A stretch of DNA of 64,000 bases from Lumbricus rubellus (Eukaryota; Annelida; Clitellata; Crassiclitellata; Lumbricidae), in contig OX243814.1 of assembly GCA_945859605.1 (NCBI GenBank), positions 39,125,877 through 39,189,876 of the forward strand, read 5' to 3'. Positions 46,402-57,500 of this stretch are shown here, one piece after another. Under the pieces are notes generated by a model, which was given only the letters and a program-made list of their open reading frames with translations, had not been told where the DNA came from and did no database searches. Within the stretch, counting starts at the first letter, position 1; every line of letters starts with the position of its first letter. The translations under genes were made by a program, and so were the position numbers.

Positions 46402-49300
46402 TTTTTTCACGAGCGCTCAGAGCCTCAGCTTGTTCACGAGGATTCAGGGCACTAGTTTATTCACGAGGGTTAAGGGCATCAGTTTATTCACGAGCGTGAA
46501 GGGTATCAGCTTATTCACGAGGGTTAAAGGCACTAGTTTATTCACGAGCAATAAGGGCCTCAGTTTATTCACGAGGGTTAAGAGACTCGGGTTATTAACG
46601 AGGGTTAAGGGCATCAGTTTATTCACGAGCGCGAACGCCGCGAAGGGCACTAGTTTAATCACGAGGATTAAGGGCATGAGTTTATTCACGAGGGTTAAGG
46701 GCATGAGTTTATTCACGAGGGTAAAGGGCATCAGTTTATTCACGAGGGTAAAGGGCATCAGTTTATTCAAGAGCGCGAAGGGCACTAGTTTATTCACGAG
46801 GATTAAGGGCCTCAGTTTATTCACGAAGGTTGAGGGCATCAGTTTATTCACGAGGCTTAAGGGCATCAGTTTATTGATGAGCGAGAAGGGCACTAGTTTA
46901 TTCACGAGGATTAAAGGCATCAGTTTATTCACGAGGGTAAAGGGCTTCAGTTTATTGACGAGGGTAAAGGGCATCAGTTTATTCACGAGCGCAAAGAGCA
47001 CTAGTTTATTCACGAGGACTAAGGGCATCATTTTATTCACGATGGTTAAGGGCACTAGTTTATTCACGAGGGTTAAGGGCACTAGTTTATTCACGAGGGT
47101 TAATGGCATCATTTTATTCACGAGCGTTAAGGGCCTCAGTTTATTCACGAGGGTTAAAGGCACTAGTTTATTCACGAGCGCGAAGGGCACTAGTTTATTC
47201 ACGAGGCTTAAGGGCATCAGTTTATTCACGAGCGTTAAGGGCCTCAGTTTATTCACGAGGGTTAAGGGCACTATATTATTCACGAGGGTTAAGGGCATCA
47301 GTTTATTCACGAGCGCGAAGGGCACTAGTTTATTCACGAGGGTTAAGGGCATCAGTTTATTCACGAGCGTTAAGGGCCTCAGTTTATTCACGAGGGTTAA
47401 GGGCACTATATTATTCACGAGGGTTAAGGGCATCAGTTTATTCACAAGGGTTAAGGGCACTAGATTATTCATGAGCGCTAAGGGCCTTAGTTTATGCACG
47501 AGGGTTAAGGGCACTAGTTTATTCACAAGCGCTTAGAGCCTCAGTTTATTCACGAGGGTTAAGGGCACTAGTTCTTTCACGAGGGTTAAGGACATCAGTT
47601 TATTCACGAGCGTGAAGGGTATCAGCTTATTCACGAGGGTTAAAGGCACTAGTTTATTCACGAGCAATAAGGGCCTCAGTTTATTCACGAGGGTTAAGGG
47701 AGTCGGGTTATTAACGAGGGTTAAGGGCATCAGTTTATTTACGAGCGCGAATGCCGCGAAGGGCACTAGTTTATTCACGAGGGTTAAGGGCATGAGTTTA
47801 TTCACGAGGGTTAAGGGCATGAGTTTATTCACGAGGGTTAAGGGCACTATATTATTCACTAGGGTTAAGGGCATCAGTTTATTCACGAGGGTTAAGGGCA
47901 CTAGATTATTCACGAGGGTTAAGGGCATCAGTTTATTCACGAGGGTAAGGGCATCAGTTTATTGATGAGCGAGAAGGGCACTAGTTTATTCACGAGGATT
48001 AAAGGCATCAGTTTATTCACGAAGGTTAAGGGCATCAGTTTATTGACGAGGGTAAAGGGCATCAGTTTATTCACGAGCGCGAAGAGCACTAGTTTATTCA
48101 CGAGGACTAAGGGCTTCAGTTTATTCACGAGGGTTAAGGGCACTAGTTTATTCACGAGAGTTAAGGGCACTAGTTTATTGACGAGGGTTAAGGGCACTAG
48201 TTTATTCACGAGGGTTAATGGCATCAGTTTATTCACGAGCGTTAAGGGCCTCAGTTTATTCACGAGGGTTAAGGGCACTATTATTCACGAGGGTTAAGGG
48301 CATCAGTTTATTCACGAGCGCGAAGGGCACTAGTTTATTCACGAGGGTTAAGGGCATCAGTTTATTCACGAGCGTTAAGGGCCTCCGTTTATTCACGATG
48401 GTTAAGGGCATCAGTTTATTCACGAGCGTTAAGGGCCTCAGTTTATTCACGAGGGTTAAGGGCACTATATTATTCACGAGGGTTAAGGGCATCAGTTTAT
48501 TCACGAGCGTTAAGGGCCTCAGTTTATTCACGAGGGTTAAGGGCACTCTATTATTCACGAGGTTTAAGGGCATCAGTTTATTCACGAGGGTTAAGGGCAC
48601 TAGATTATTCATGAGCGCTAAGGGCCTTAGTTTATGCACGAGGGTTAAGGGCACTAGTTTATTCACAAGCGCTTAGAGCCTCAGTTTATTCACGAGGGTT
48701 AAGGGCACTAGTTTATTCACGAGGGTTAAGGACATCAGTTTATTCACGAGGGTTAAGGGCCTGAGTTTATTTACGAGCGTTAATAGCCTCTGTTTATTCA
48801 CGAGGTTTAAGGGCACTAGTTTATTCACGAGCGCTAAAGGTTTTAGTTTTCTCACGTGGGTTAAGGGCATCAGTTTATTCACGAGCGTTAAGGGCCTCAG
48901 TTTATTCACGAGGGTTAAGGGCCTTAGTTTATTCACGAGCGCTAAAAGTTGTAGTTTATTCACGTGGGTTAATGGCATCAGTTTATTCACGAGCGCGAAG
49001 GGCACTAGTTTATTCACGAGGGTTAAGGGCCTGAGTTTATTTACGAGGGTTTAGGGCGTCTGTTTATTCACGAGGGTTAAGGGCACTAGTTTATTCACGA
49101 ACGCTTTGGGCCTCAGTTTATTCACGAGGGTTTAGGGCCTCAGTTTATTCACGAGGGTTAAGGGCCTCTGTTTATTCACGAGGGTTAAGAGCACTAGTTT
49201 ATTCACGAGCGATAAAGGTTTTAGTTTATTCACGTGGGTTAAGGGCATCAGTTTATTCACGAGCGCGAAGGGCACTAGTTTAATCACGAGCATTAAGAGC
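46402..49300. repeat. 27-bp minisatellite with higher-order structure
   Basis: About 107 copies of a 27-bp unit of the form TTTATTCACGAGGGTTAAGG + GCACTAG. Variant units (GCATC, GCCTC, GAGCGCGAAG) recur in a fixed order: the marker GCGCT/CTAGAGCC unit lies at 46413, 47529 and 48669, giving blocks of about 1116 and 1140 bp. Because 27 is a multiple of three, long frames of nine-residue repeats are open on both strands (368 and 360 codons); they have no start context, no other domain and are judged noncoding. Confidence 0.95.
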
Positions 49301-49304
49301 CTGT

Positions 49305-49468
49305 TTGTCTCTCTCTCCCTCTCTCTCTATCTAGCTCTCTATCTCTGTCTATCTATTTATTTATCTCTCTCTGTCTCTATCCCTATCTCTCTTTCTATCT
49401 ATCTCTCGCTATATGTATCTCTCTCACCCTCTGTATCTCTCTGTTCCTATCTCTCTATCTCTGCTTAT
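49305..49468. repeat. (TCTC/TATC)n pyrimidine-rich simple repeat
   Basis: CTCTCTCTATCTAGCTCTC-type low-complexity tract bordering the minisatellite. Confidence 0.9.
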
Positions 49469-49527
49469 GGAATATTTAGTGATTTTTTTCTTTTACTGAT
49501 TGTGTTGTTTGGTTTTTTCTTTCGCAG

Positions 49528-49735
49528 CACACTTCTGCACGTGGCACAAAAAGTATGAAGTCAACAAAGTCTAAATTATGTGCCTGGTCTCCTGTAGCGA
49601 TGGACAATGACTCTAATGCTTGTTCCATAGCATAAACAATGTTACAGCACTGTTTTGTGCATTCTGTTTGTTCTTTTGCACTAACAATGAGAGTGTGTTA
49701 AGAGTTTTTGGTGAGCAAAGCTATTCATCAATAAA
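49528..49735 (+). other. candidate 3' terminal exon with poly(A) signal
   Basis: Strong acceptor TTTTTTCTTTCGCAG ends at 49527; the following sequence meets a stop within 50 bp in each likely frame and reaches AATAAA at 49730-49735. This looks like the last exon of a plus-strand transcript whose upstream exons would lie before the minisatellite (AG/GT-bounded short segments near 44817, 45622 and 46091 are possible). Coding status unclear; it may be a noncoding transcript. Confidence 0.35.
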
Positions 49736-50085
49736 GTGTTGAATAACTCGTCTGCTTCAGCCTGCCCATATCTGTTAAAATTTTTAATTTTATTTTGTCA
49801 GTTATTATCCTGACTTCATTCTTCTTGTAATATGATAATGGTGCTATAGAGGTCTGTAGATTATAACGGCTAGCTTTGCATTATGTCACACTGTTCAATG
49901 GCATGAACATCGTGTATTGTTCTCTTTCCAGAAATGCCAGATCATTAGTCGATGTTTCTCGAAGTTGTGATGTTTAAAATGTGTTTAATAATAGTTCTGA
50001 TTCAGTTGATTTGTTTGATGCTACCTGCATTTCCAGTGTAAGATCTGATTTCAATCTCCTTACAAGTTCTATTTCAACTTGGTGA

Positions 50086-50235
50086 AGTAATGTGGAGAGA
50101 GGGAAGGGAGATGGGAGACTGAGGGAGGGGAGATGAGACAGAGGGAGGGGACGGAGAGGGGGGAAAGGGATGGAAACGGAGAGGGGCGAAGGGAGAAGAG
50201 AGGATTGAAAGGGAGAGAGGGAGGGGGACGGAGAA
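50086..50235. repeat. purine-rich tract (GGGA/GAGA)n
   Basis: GAGAGAGGGAAGGGAGATGG-like low-complexity sequence adjoining the CACTA end. Confidence 0.85.
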
Positions 50236-50628
50236 CCCGTTAATAGACGGTGATTCACCGTTTGATGCAGAACGAATCGATCGTAAATAGAAGGCGATTC
50301 GCCGTAAGAAAAGTAACAATATAACGTTAATGACCGGCGATTTACCGTTTGATAACGGCAAATCACCGTGAAAATCACCGTCAAAGACCAGATATTCACC
50401 GTTGAAATACGCTGAATTGCCGTATGATATACGGGAATTTTCCGCATAAATAAGGAGAGTTGCCGTGAAAAAAACGGGGAGTTCCCGTTACAAAAAACGG
50501 GGATTGATCGTAAGTTTACGATGTCACCCGTAATTGAGATTACGGGCGCCCGTATAATTACGGTGAATTGCATGGCAACTAAGTTGCCATGCAATTCACC
50601 GTTATTTTACGAGATTTATTTTACAGTG
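50230..50628 (-). mobile_element. CACTA/EnSpm-like terminus with subterminal palindromes
   Basis: On the minus strand the element starts CACTGTAAAATAAATCTCG at 50628 and then shows at least a dozen short imperfect palindromes of the type ACGGTGATTCACCGT, spaced roughly 27-30 bp, with arms that vary (GGCGATTCGCC, ACGGGAATTTTCCG, ACGGGGAGTTCCCGT, ACGGGCGCCCGT). A longer hairpin (GGTGAATTGCATGGCAACT) lies nearest the end. CACTG ends plus repeated ACGG/CCGT subterminal motifs fit CACTA transposons. The opposite end was not found. The reading frame across it (50594-49974) is not a gene. Confidence 0.65.
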
Positions 50629-50740
50629 CGCGATATCAATTGGATAACATTAATCGTGAGACTATTCTTTTATGACCAATTATCAACTAAGCAGGCGATA
50701 ATCACGAAAAATCTGTTTTCAATCCTTATTAGATGGCCAG

Positions 50741-50888
50741 AAGATGAACCCATCCAATGTGTACTTTGCCCGTGCAAGTTCGGGTCCTCATGCTCAACAT
50801 TATCAAATGCACGAATAGCCAATATTTTTAGTATAACATTAGGCCTAACTGTTTTAGTCATCATTTTCGTCAGCCTTCTCAATGCTAG
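50741..50888 (+). CDS. candidate transmembrane exon with Cys-rich stalk
   Basis: Between CCAG and a GTATCA donor the frame reads DEPIQCVLCPCKFGSSCSTL, then a hydrophobic span (IFSITLGLTVLVIIFVSLL) and NAR. Entry phase 1 would fit the VR-B V exon (ends phase 1 at 37923), though 12.8 kb away. If read through, the frame ends at a TAA overlapping an AATAAA near 50948. Membrane-like character is clear from sequence; membership in a gene is inference. Confidence 0.35.
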
Positions 50889-52239
50889 GTATCAACACAG
50901 TATTGGCGTGTTCAAGGCCCACTCGCGTGCTACACGAATATACATAAAATAAAATCAACATGTAAGCTTATGGTTAGTAGCCTATACGAAAAAACGCAAT
51001 TTTCTTCAAATATATATTAAAAATAAATTTTAAAAACTGTTCGTTTAAAATTCCTGAAATGTTGGTAAAGTGTCCGTATTTCATATTCACAAAGGTAGAA
51101 AAAAAATAATCCAAGCTGGTTTGACGTCTTCCGCAAAAGTTTAAAGTAGAATACCTCTGGGGTGTGTCATACCCCACCTCACCTCCGACGGGTTAAGAGT
51201 ATGAGTGGGTGGACTCACTAAAGTGATATAACTTTTGTTCTGTTTCAAATGTTCATGTGAAATATCGTTGCTGTATGTACAATTGTATAATGTACATGTA
51301 TATGAATTACTTTTAAAGTGGCAGAGATTTATTGAAAACGTGTACTTCTGGCCAAATATGGCATAAACTATAAGGATAATTCTTTGGTCCACCCTATAGG
51401 TGATTAGATATCGAAACCATTGTCAGGACTTGAAACCATAGTGAAGAGTAGGAATCCTATAAGATGGTAGCCTACAATATAGCTCACTGTTGTATTAGAG
51501 CTTAAGTAAGTCCTCTTTAGCCTACATAGCGTCTGGGGCCGATTGCCGTCAATGGAAAAACGAAGATACAAACAATTTGATGTCTATAATTATTGTTCAC
51601 TGGCAGTGAATAGGGCTTGGGTTTTGCTTTCAAGTGCCAGGCACAATGCCAATACATTAAAAGAAACGCGAAGGGTCGGTTTAAAGGGGCGCGCGGGCGG
51701 TTTGTTGTCCGCTCTTGTAGCTTCTAAATCGCCTGTTAACGTTTTTTGCAGGCCGGCCGGAGTATGCAAATGCTACAGAGATCGCTGCGTTACATGATGC
51801 TTCAGAGATCGCTGCTTTACATGCGCCAAACAAGCAACGAGGAAGCGGTGAACTCCTAAGCCGTGTCTCGATGTGTCTTCTATTTGTCTCTGAATTTCTT
51901 GTATTTAGTTTCATCTAAGGCATGATTTGCTTACAAGCCAGCTTAATTCGGAAATTTATGAGCATAGCGTGATCCCACTGCATGATAATGTATAAAAAGT
52001 GTAGGCCTATAAGAACTGATATTGGTGTTCGGTAGTCAACACTAACGTGTGGAAAAATATTTGAAAAATTTGAGACTGGTAAGTAATATTTCTAACAGCT
52101 CTCAGGAGCTTTTTAAATTTGATTTATAGTGATGACCTTGCTTATTCTTAATCACCGAAATTGAGCATGCGCCCGTGCAATTTTACTTAAGTTTGCTATC
52201 TTCTAAATTAAAATTGTGTAGGCTAGACTATCACGATGA

Positions 52240-52440
52240 CGAGTTCTCTGGCCGAAGGCAAGTTCATTCGGTTTTTTGCCCATGAGGATGAGATGAGTGA
52301 TGTGGTTTCCCGTTGACTTCCTCACAGCTGATTGTGGGTGCGCAATTTATCCAAGGTCTCTACGCAGTGGCTTGAGGTAGATTAAAAACTGCGACCCTAT
52401 TGTCACAAGGCCCCGAACTTACCACTACACCATCGCGTTC
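52240..52440 (-). mobile_element. tRNA-derived SINE, diverged copy
   Basis: Minus strand begins CGCGATGGTGTAGTGGTAAG (box A) followed by a body related to 845-1112. The MITE 52441-52755 is inserted at its head. Confidence 0.7.
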
Positions 52441-52755
52441 CAGGAGCGGATACAGAAACTTTGGACGGGGGGGGGGGGCAAAAATTGGCCTTGGGTGTGG
52501 ACATTTTTTTCGTATCCGCAAACAAGGTTGGTGACCTTTTTTTAGTCATCTGGTCGAAATTTCTGGAAAAGTGTACCATCTTGTCCGCCAAAAAGGTTGA
52601 TGACCTTTTTTTAGTTTTATCCTGTCTAAGCATTCTCATTATACATTGTTCGAAAGGTTGTTGAAACCAAATGGGGGTAGGCCACGATACATGGGTACGG
52701 CAGTTCTAAATGGGTGGGGGCATGGCCGGATTGCACCCCCCTGCATCCGCCCTTG
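52441..52755. mobile_element. hAT MITE (AGGGGCGGAT family), copy 3
   Basis: 315 bp, ends CAGGAGCGGATACAG and inverted CAAGGGCGGATGCAG, perfect duplication TCGCGTTC at 52433-52440 and 52756-52763. Inserted in a tRNA-derived SINE. Confidence 0.85.
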
Positions 52756-52941
52756 TCGCGTTCCATAGACAAGCATAGCAAATATAAAATTTAGGTCAAT
52801 CAATTTGAGAACTTGTAGTGTATAACCTTCCTTCAAGAATATCTAGTCCATTATTATTTTAACTTCGTATGCATTGAAGTGCAATATCGGTATTTATCAT
52901 CATGTCAAAGTCGAATTGCAATTTGCTTTTTATGCTGGAAT

Positions 52942-53327
<386 letters not shown>

Positions 53328-53846
53328 TGTCACAAGTCTTTTCCCTCTTCTTCTCTACGTGTGACCTTCAGTCTCTTCGGAAGCTTCTTCGTTAAGTTCG
53401 TGGTAGCGTAGGCCTATCCCTAGATAACTGTTTCATTAGCTAAATGGCTAGGTTAAAGAATCTACAGTCTTTCACTGTTTTGTTAACCAACAACGACGAC
53501 GTGTTTAACTCTTCTTATTATACTCCAAAATCCGATATAAAGTAAAACGATCAGCAACAACACAACAATGACTACACTTGCGTTATCATAACAACTACAC
53601 GACTACTATCTTCATCAGTCTACTCTATCGCAACTCAACAACAACTCTTACAGCCTATCTCAACGGCTCTCAACACGCAACTCTCCTTCTTCACTTCCAC
53701 TCCCTTATTGTACAATTAACGTACGCTCGTCTAGACGTCACGTGCTGTCCAGACAATCACCTGTGCAGACGCCGCGCGGCAATTTGCACCTGGCCTACTT
53801 ACGTCGCTGTACGACAATCGGCGTGCACTGATTAAATTAGCTGACA
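53328..53846 (-). repeat. 3' LTR of the Gmr1-like element
   Basis: 519 bp copy of 59156-59674. Preceded on the element strand by the polypurine tract and followed by the ATC repeat. Confidence 0.9.
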
Positions 53847-53849
53847 TTA

Positions 53850-53866
53850 CCTCCTTCCTTTCTTTT
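53850..53866 (-). other. polypurine tract
   Basis: The element strand reads AAAAGAAAGGAAGGAGG three bases before the 3' LTR, the expected place and composition for plus-strand priming. Confidence 0.8.
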
Positions 53867-53963
53867 GAAGAGAGCTAATTAATCTCAAAAATTAGCGAAC
53901 GTATAATGCTTAAACTAAATACAAACAATTCTTATACTAAATGCAATCACAAAATACCTTATA

Positions 53964-54521
53964 CTACAATCTCGATAAGCAGTCTGCTACTACATTCAAC
54001 TTTCCTTTCTTATAGTTCAACAGAATGTCAAAATTTTGCAATGATAAAGACCATCTGACTAACTTAGCAGACTTCGACATTGACTCAGTCAAATAAACTA
54101 AAGGATTATGATCAGTGAACACATTAATCTTGGAACCAATAATGATTTCTTTCAATTTGTTTAAAGCCCATATGATTGCATAGGCTTCCTTCTCAATCGT
54201 CGCCCATCTCCTCTGGGTATCTGTCAGCTTCTGGCTGATAAATGAAACGGGACGTTCTATCCCCTCATCGTCCACTTGTGACAGCACAGCCCCCACAGCA
54301 AAATCACTGCTATCACAGTACAAATTAAATGGTTTGCCAACCTCGAACATGTACAGAATAACATTCGATAAAACAATTTCTTTAAGAGAATCAAAAGATT
54401 TCTGGTGGTCCTCAGTCCAAATAATGTTCTCAGGTGTCTGCTTGCTAGTTAAATCTGTCAATGGTTTAGCAATCTCAACAAAATTACAAATAAATTGTCT
54501 GTAGAAACCAAAGAATATCAA
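53964..54521 (-). pseudogene. RT C-terminus and RNase H of the Gmr1-like element
   Basis: Starts abruptly at FFGFYRQF, the thumb-side end of a gypsy-type RT, and continues with the RNase H domain: FNLYCDSSDFAVGAVLSQ, EKEAYAIIWAL and VFTDHNPLVYL show the Asp, Glu and Asp of the active site. About 150-200 residues including the YxDD palm motif are absent between 54530 and 54521, so an internal deletion fused the RT ends out of frame. No ATG start; shown as a broken 3' part of pol. Confidence 0.85.
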
Positions 54522-54529
54522 TCAATTAG

Positions 54530-57500
54530 TTAGTAAATGTTAGGATTCTTCGGGTTCAGCACCACTTCCTGTTCTACCAGTGTACATAATCCAGGTTTGT
54601 CCGAAACTCTGTCTGCATAACAGTTCAGTACATCCAATAGCTGTTTCTGTTGCTCGCTCGTAAGATGTCCGATCTGTTCATAGTCCAATTGCAGCGATTT
54701 CTGTGTCGTCTCTGCATGGTCTTCTTTCAATGGTAGCTCTACCACTGATCCGAATTCGTCGTCCTCTTCCACGATGAGACCACACGATAATGTTCTTGCG
54801 ATGAACTTCCTCATTTTGTTGGCATGGACGATTCGTCGGCCGTTTTCATTCATGTCCACCAGATACGAATACTTGGATCTTCTTTGTAGCACTGTACATG
54901 GACCATGCCATCGTGAGATCAATTTATTGGTTGACGTTGGATACAGGACGATGACGTTTTCTCCGGGTTCGAATTCTTTATCCTTGGCCCTCTTGTTGTA
55001 TTGACTGGCGTATTGTTTTTGCTTTTCCTCTGCACAATTCTCAGCAAATATCAAAGCTTTCTCCATGTCTGCTCTTAAGTTCTTCAGGTACTTTGCTGGT
55101 TGTACTCCAATGTTTGGCGGTAGATTTATTTCTTTGGTCCAGCTTTCCTTTAAGATAGTTAATGGTCCTCTTGGCATTTTTCCATACACCAGCAGATATG
55201 GTGCCACTCCTGTCGTTGCGTTGGGAACTTCTCTCAATGCCCATACGGTAAACGGAATGATTTTATGCCACTGTCTTGGATTTTCCACAATGACATGATG
55301 TACCATCTTCTTGAACGTCTGATTCCATCTCTCAACTAATCCAGCTGCCTCTGGATGCCCCGGTGAATCGAATCGTGGACAGCATCCCATCAATTTCAAA
55401 AATTCTCTTGTAAGACTGGCTGTAAAATTCGTGCCTCTGTCGCTGGTGATCACAGACGGCACCCCCACGTCAATGAAAAGCTTCATCAAAGCTTCGCACA
55501 CAGCCTTAGCAGTCAATGACTTCAGCAAGAAGATTGTCGGCCATCTTGTACATGAATCCACTATGCACAAGCAATACTTATGCCCAGCTGCTGACTTCGG
55601 TTCTATTGGGCCTACCACGTCCATAGTCATCCGTCGGAATGGAACATCTTCCCTTGGAATTGGTGTAATCGGCACTCGATCCATCACCAAACTTCGTGCC
55701 TTCAGCTGACACTTCTCACAGGACTTACAAAATTTCACCACGTCTCGACGCATCTTTGGCCAGACAAAGGACAACTTGATTCTCTCTCGTGTCTTCTCTT
55801 CTCCCAAGTGTCCGCCAAATACTGACTCGTGAGCTAATTCCATTACTTGAATTCTTCTCTCTTTCGGTAACACCAACTGATACACAAGCTGATCCAGCAT
55901 TTGATGCTTCTTATACAGCAATCCATTCACCACGATAAACTCTGATCCTTGGTCTTCAGCGATCCTCCACCACGATTTCAGTGACTCGTCATTTCTCTGC
56001 TGCTCCTCGAATTTCTTCGCATCTTCCAGCTGTCTTTCATCGTTCGAATTCTCTGTGAACAAGTCCCTCATACTTGTCTCCAGTTCAGCGTCGCTTCCGG
56101 AATCTTCACTATCATTTCGTTCACATGCAGCCATCTCTTCTTCAGTTTCATTGTTCTCAGATGTTGTTCTTTCGTCATCTTGGATGCTGAGTTCATCTTC
56201 GCTTTCCGTGTCATCTTCTTGCGAACTTTCGTTTATCGTTTCATCTTCTCCGTCTTCGACTTCTGCTCTCCGACTTTGTGCTCTTGTAGTCACATTCGCT
56301 TGTAGCTCTCCTTGCAATATACTGATTGGTGGAACCTCTTTCAGTTCTGCAATTATCTCTGGATGTAGCAGGAACTTTTCTGGATTTTCTTTACACAGTT
56401 CTGCTGAAATGCTGGCACACACTAAAGTTAAATATGGCGCGATATTTATTGTCCTGTCCTCTGTAGCTGCTCCTTCGTTACGACCGCTCATCCGCACTTC
56501 GATTTTCACCAACTTAGCTGGAATCGGCTCTCCAGCTACACATTGCAAATGAACTCTGCCGATTTCTTCTACTGTCGTTCCTTTCAGTAGTTCCTCGTTG
56601 ATTACTGGTATCTCGGTCCCCGAGTCAATCAACGCCTCGACTTGCACAGGCTGCCCATCAGTCCCACGTATCTCCACATTTACATGCTGCAACGATATCT
56701 TCTTTATGCGTTGACACTCCTCTTTACTTTTTGTTTCTCGACAACTTTCTGCAATGGAAGTAGTCTTTATCGCTTCTTTCAGTATGGTGAACTGCGGCGT
56801 ACACTTCATCACTGACTTTACTTCTGTTTCTTGGTTGCATTGTTCTTCCCAACCAGGAGGTGCATTTATCACTTGTATCTGGTTTACTCGAAGATTTTCT
56901 GCACTTCTGCTAAAGTTCTTCCTCAGATTTGCCGCTCCTGGTGCTTGGCAATGTTTTATTAGGTGTTTATCAGAATTGCAATTGTGGCAACGCTTCTTGA
57001 TAAAACTTCTTTGCTCCTTGTTCTCCCACTTGTTGTACGGCGTGTAAGATGCATTACTTTCTGTTGGGCGTCCCAGCGGCGGAGTTCGAGTGTAGGCTTG
57101 TCTGTCCCACGTTGACTGTTGTTTATCTTGCGACCACTGCTTTCCAGAATAATCATCTTTCTTTGCATCATTACTCTTGGCTTGGCTTCCGGTGTCTTTG
57201 CTATCCTTGTTCCACTTGGGTTGCTTTGGACTATTGTCCCATGCTTCAAATTTCGGTTTGTCTTGGAACATCACACCAATCCGATTGTTTACATATATAT
57301 CTGCGAGATCTGCAACATTACTAGCTTCCAAGCATTCTGTGCCCTCTTTTGCTAAGACAAACTGTAGTGGACCTGGTGGTAAACATTCTTTCAGCTTATC
57401 CGCCACTAACAAATCAAACAGCTTCTCGTAGTCTTTGTCCACTCGTCTACTTCGGACATAATAATTCAACAGGTTCTTCAGCCTAGCCGTGAACATCGTA

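Noticed and set aside
46430..48676. Long nine-residue-repeat proteins on both strands (up to 368 codons)
   Set aside because: They follow from a 27-bp unit, which is a multiple of three. Frames are open on both strands, break at indels in the array, and show no domain or start context.
46402..49300. CRISPR-like array
   Set aside because: The repeats are contiguous 27-mers without unique spacers and lie in a eukaryotic genome.
49974..50594. 206-codon minus-strand ORF
   Set aside because: It runs through the CACTA subterminal palindromes and a purine tract; no protein-like composition.
51130..51410. Second mariner-type MITE (GGGTGGACCAAAG end)
   Set aside because: The right end looks mariner-like but no matching left end with TA could be found.
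51762..51769. ATGCAAAT octamer as an Ig-gene regulatory site
   Set aside because: A single 8-mer in a 64-kb window is expected by chance, and it lies in a possible exon rather than a promoter.
53578..53835. 85-codon ORF found twice (also 59406-59663)
   Set aside because: It lies within the LTRs on the strand opposite to the element and is identical only because the LTRs are.
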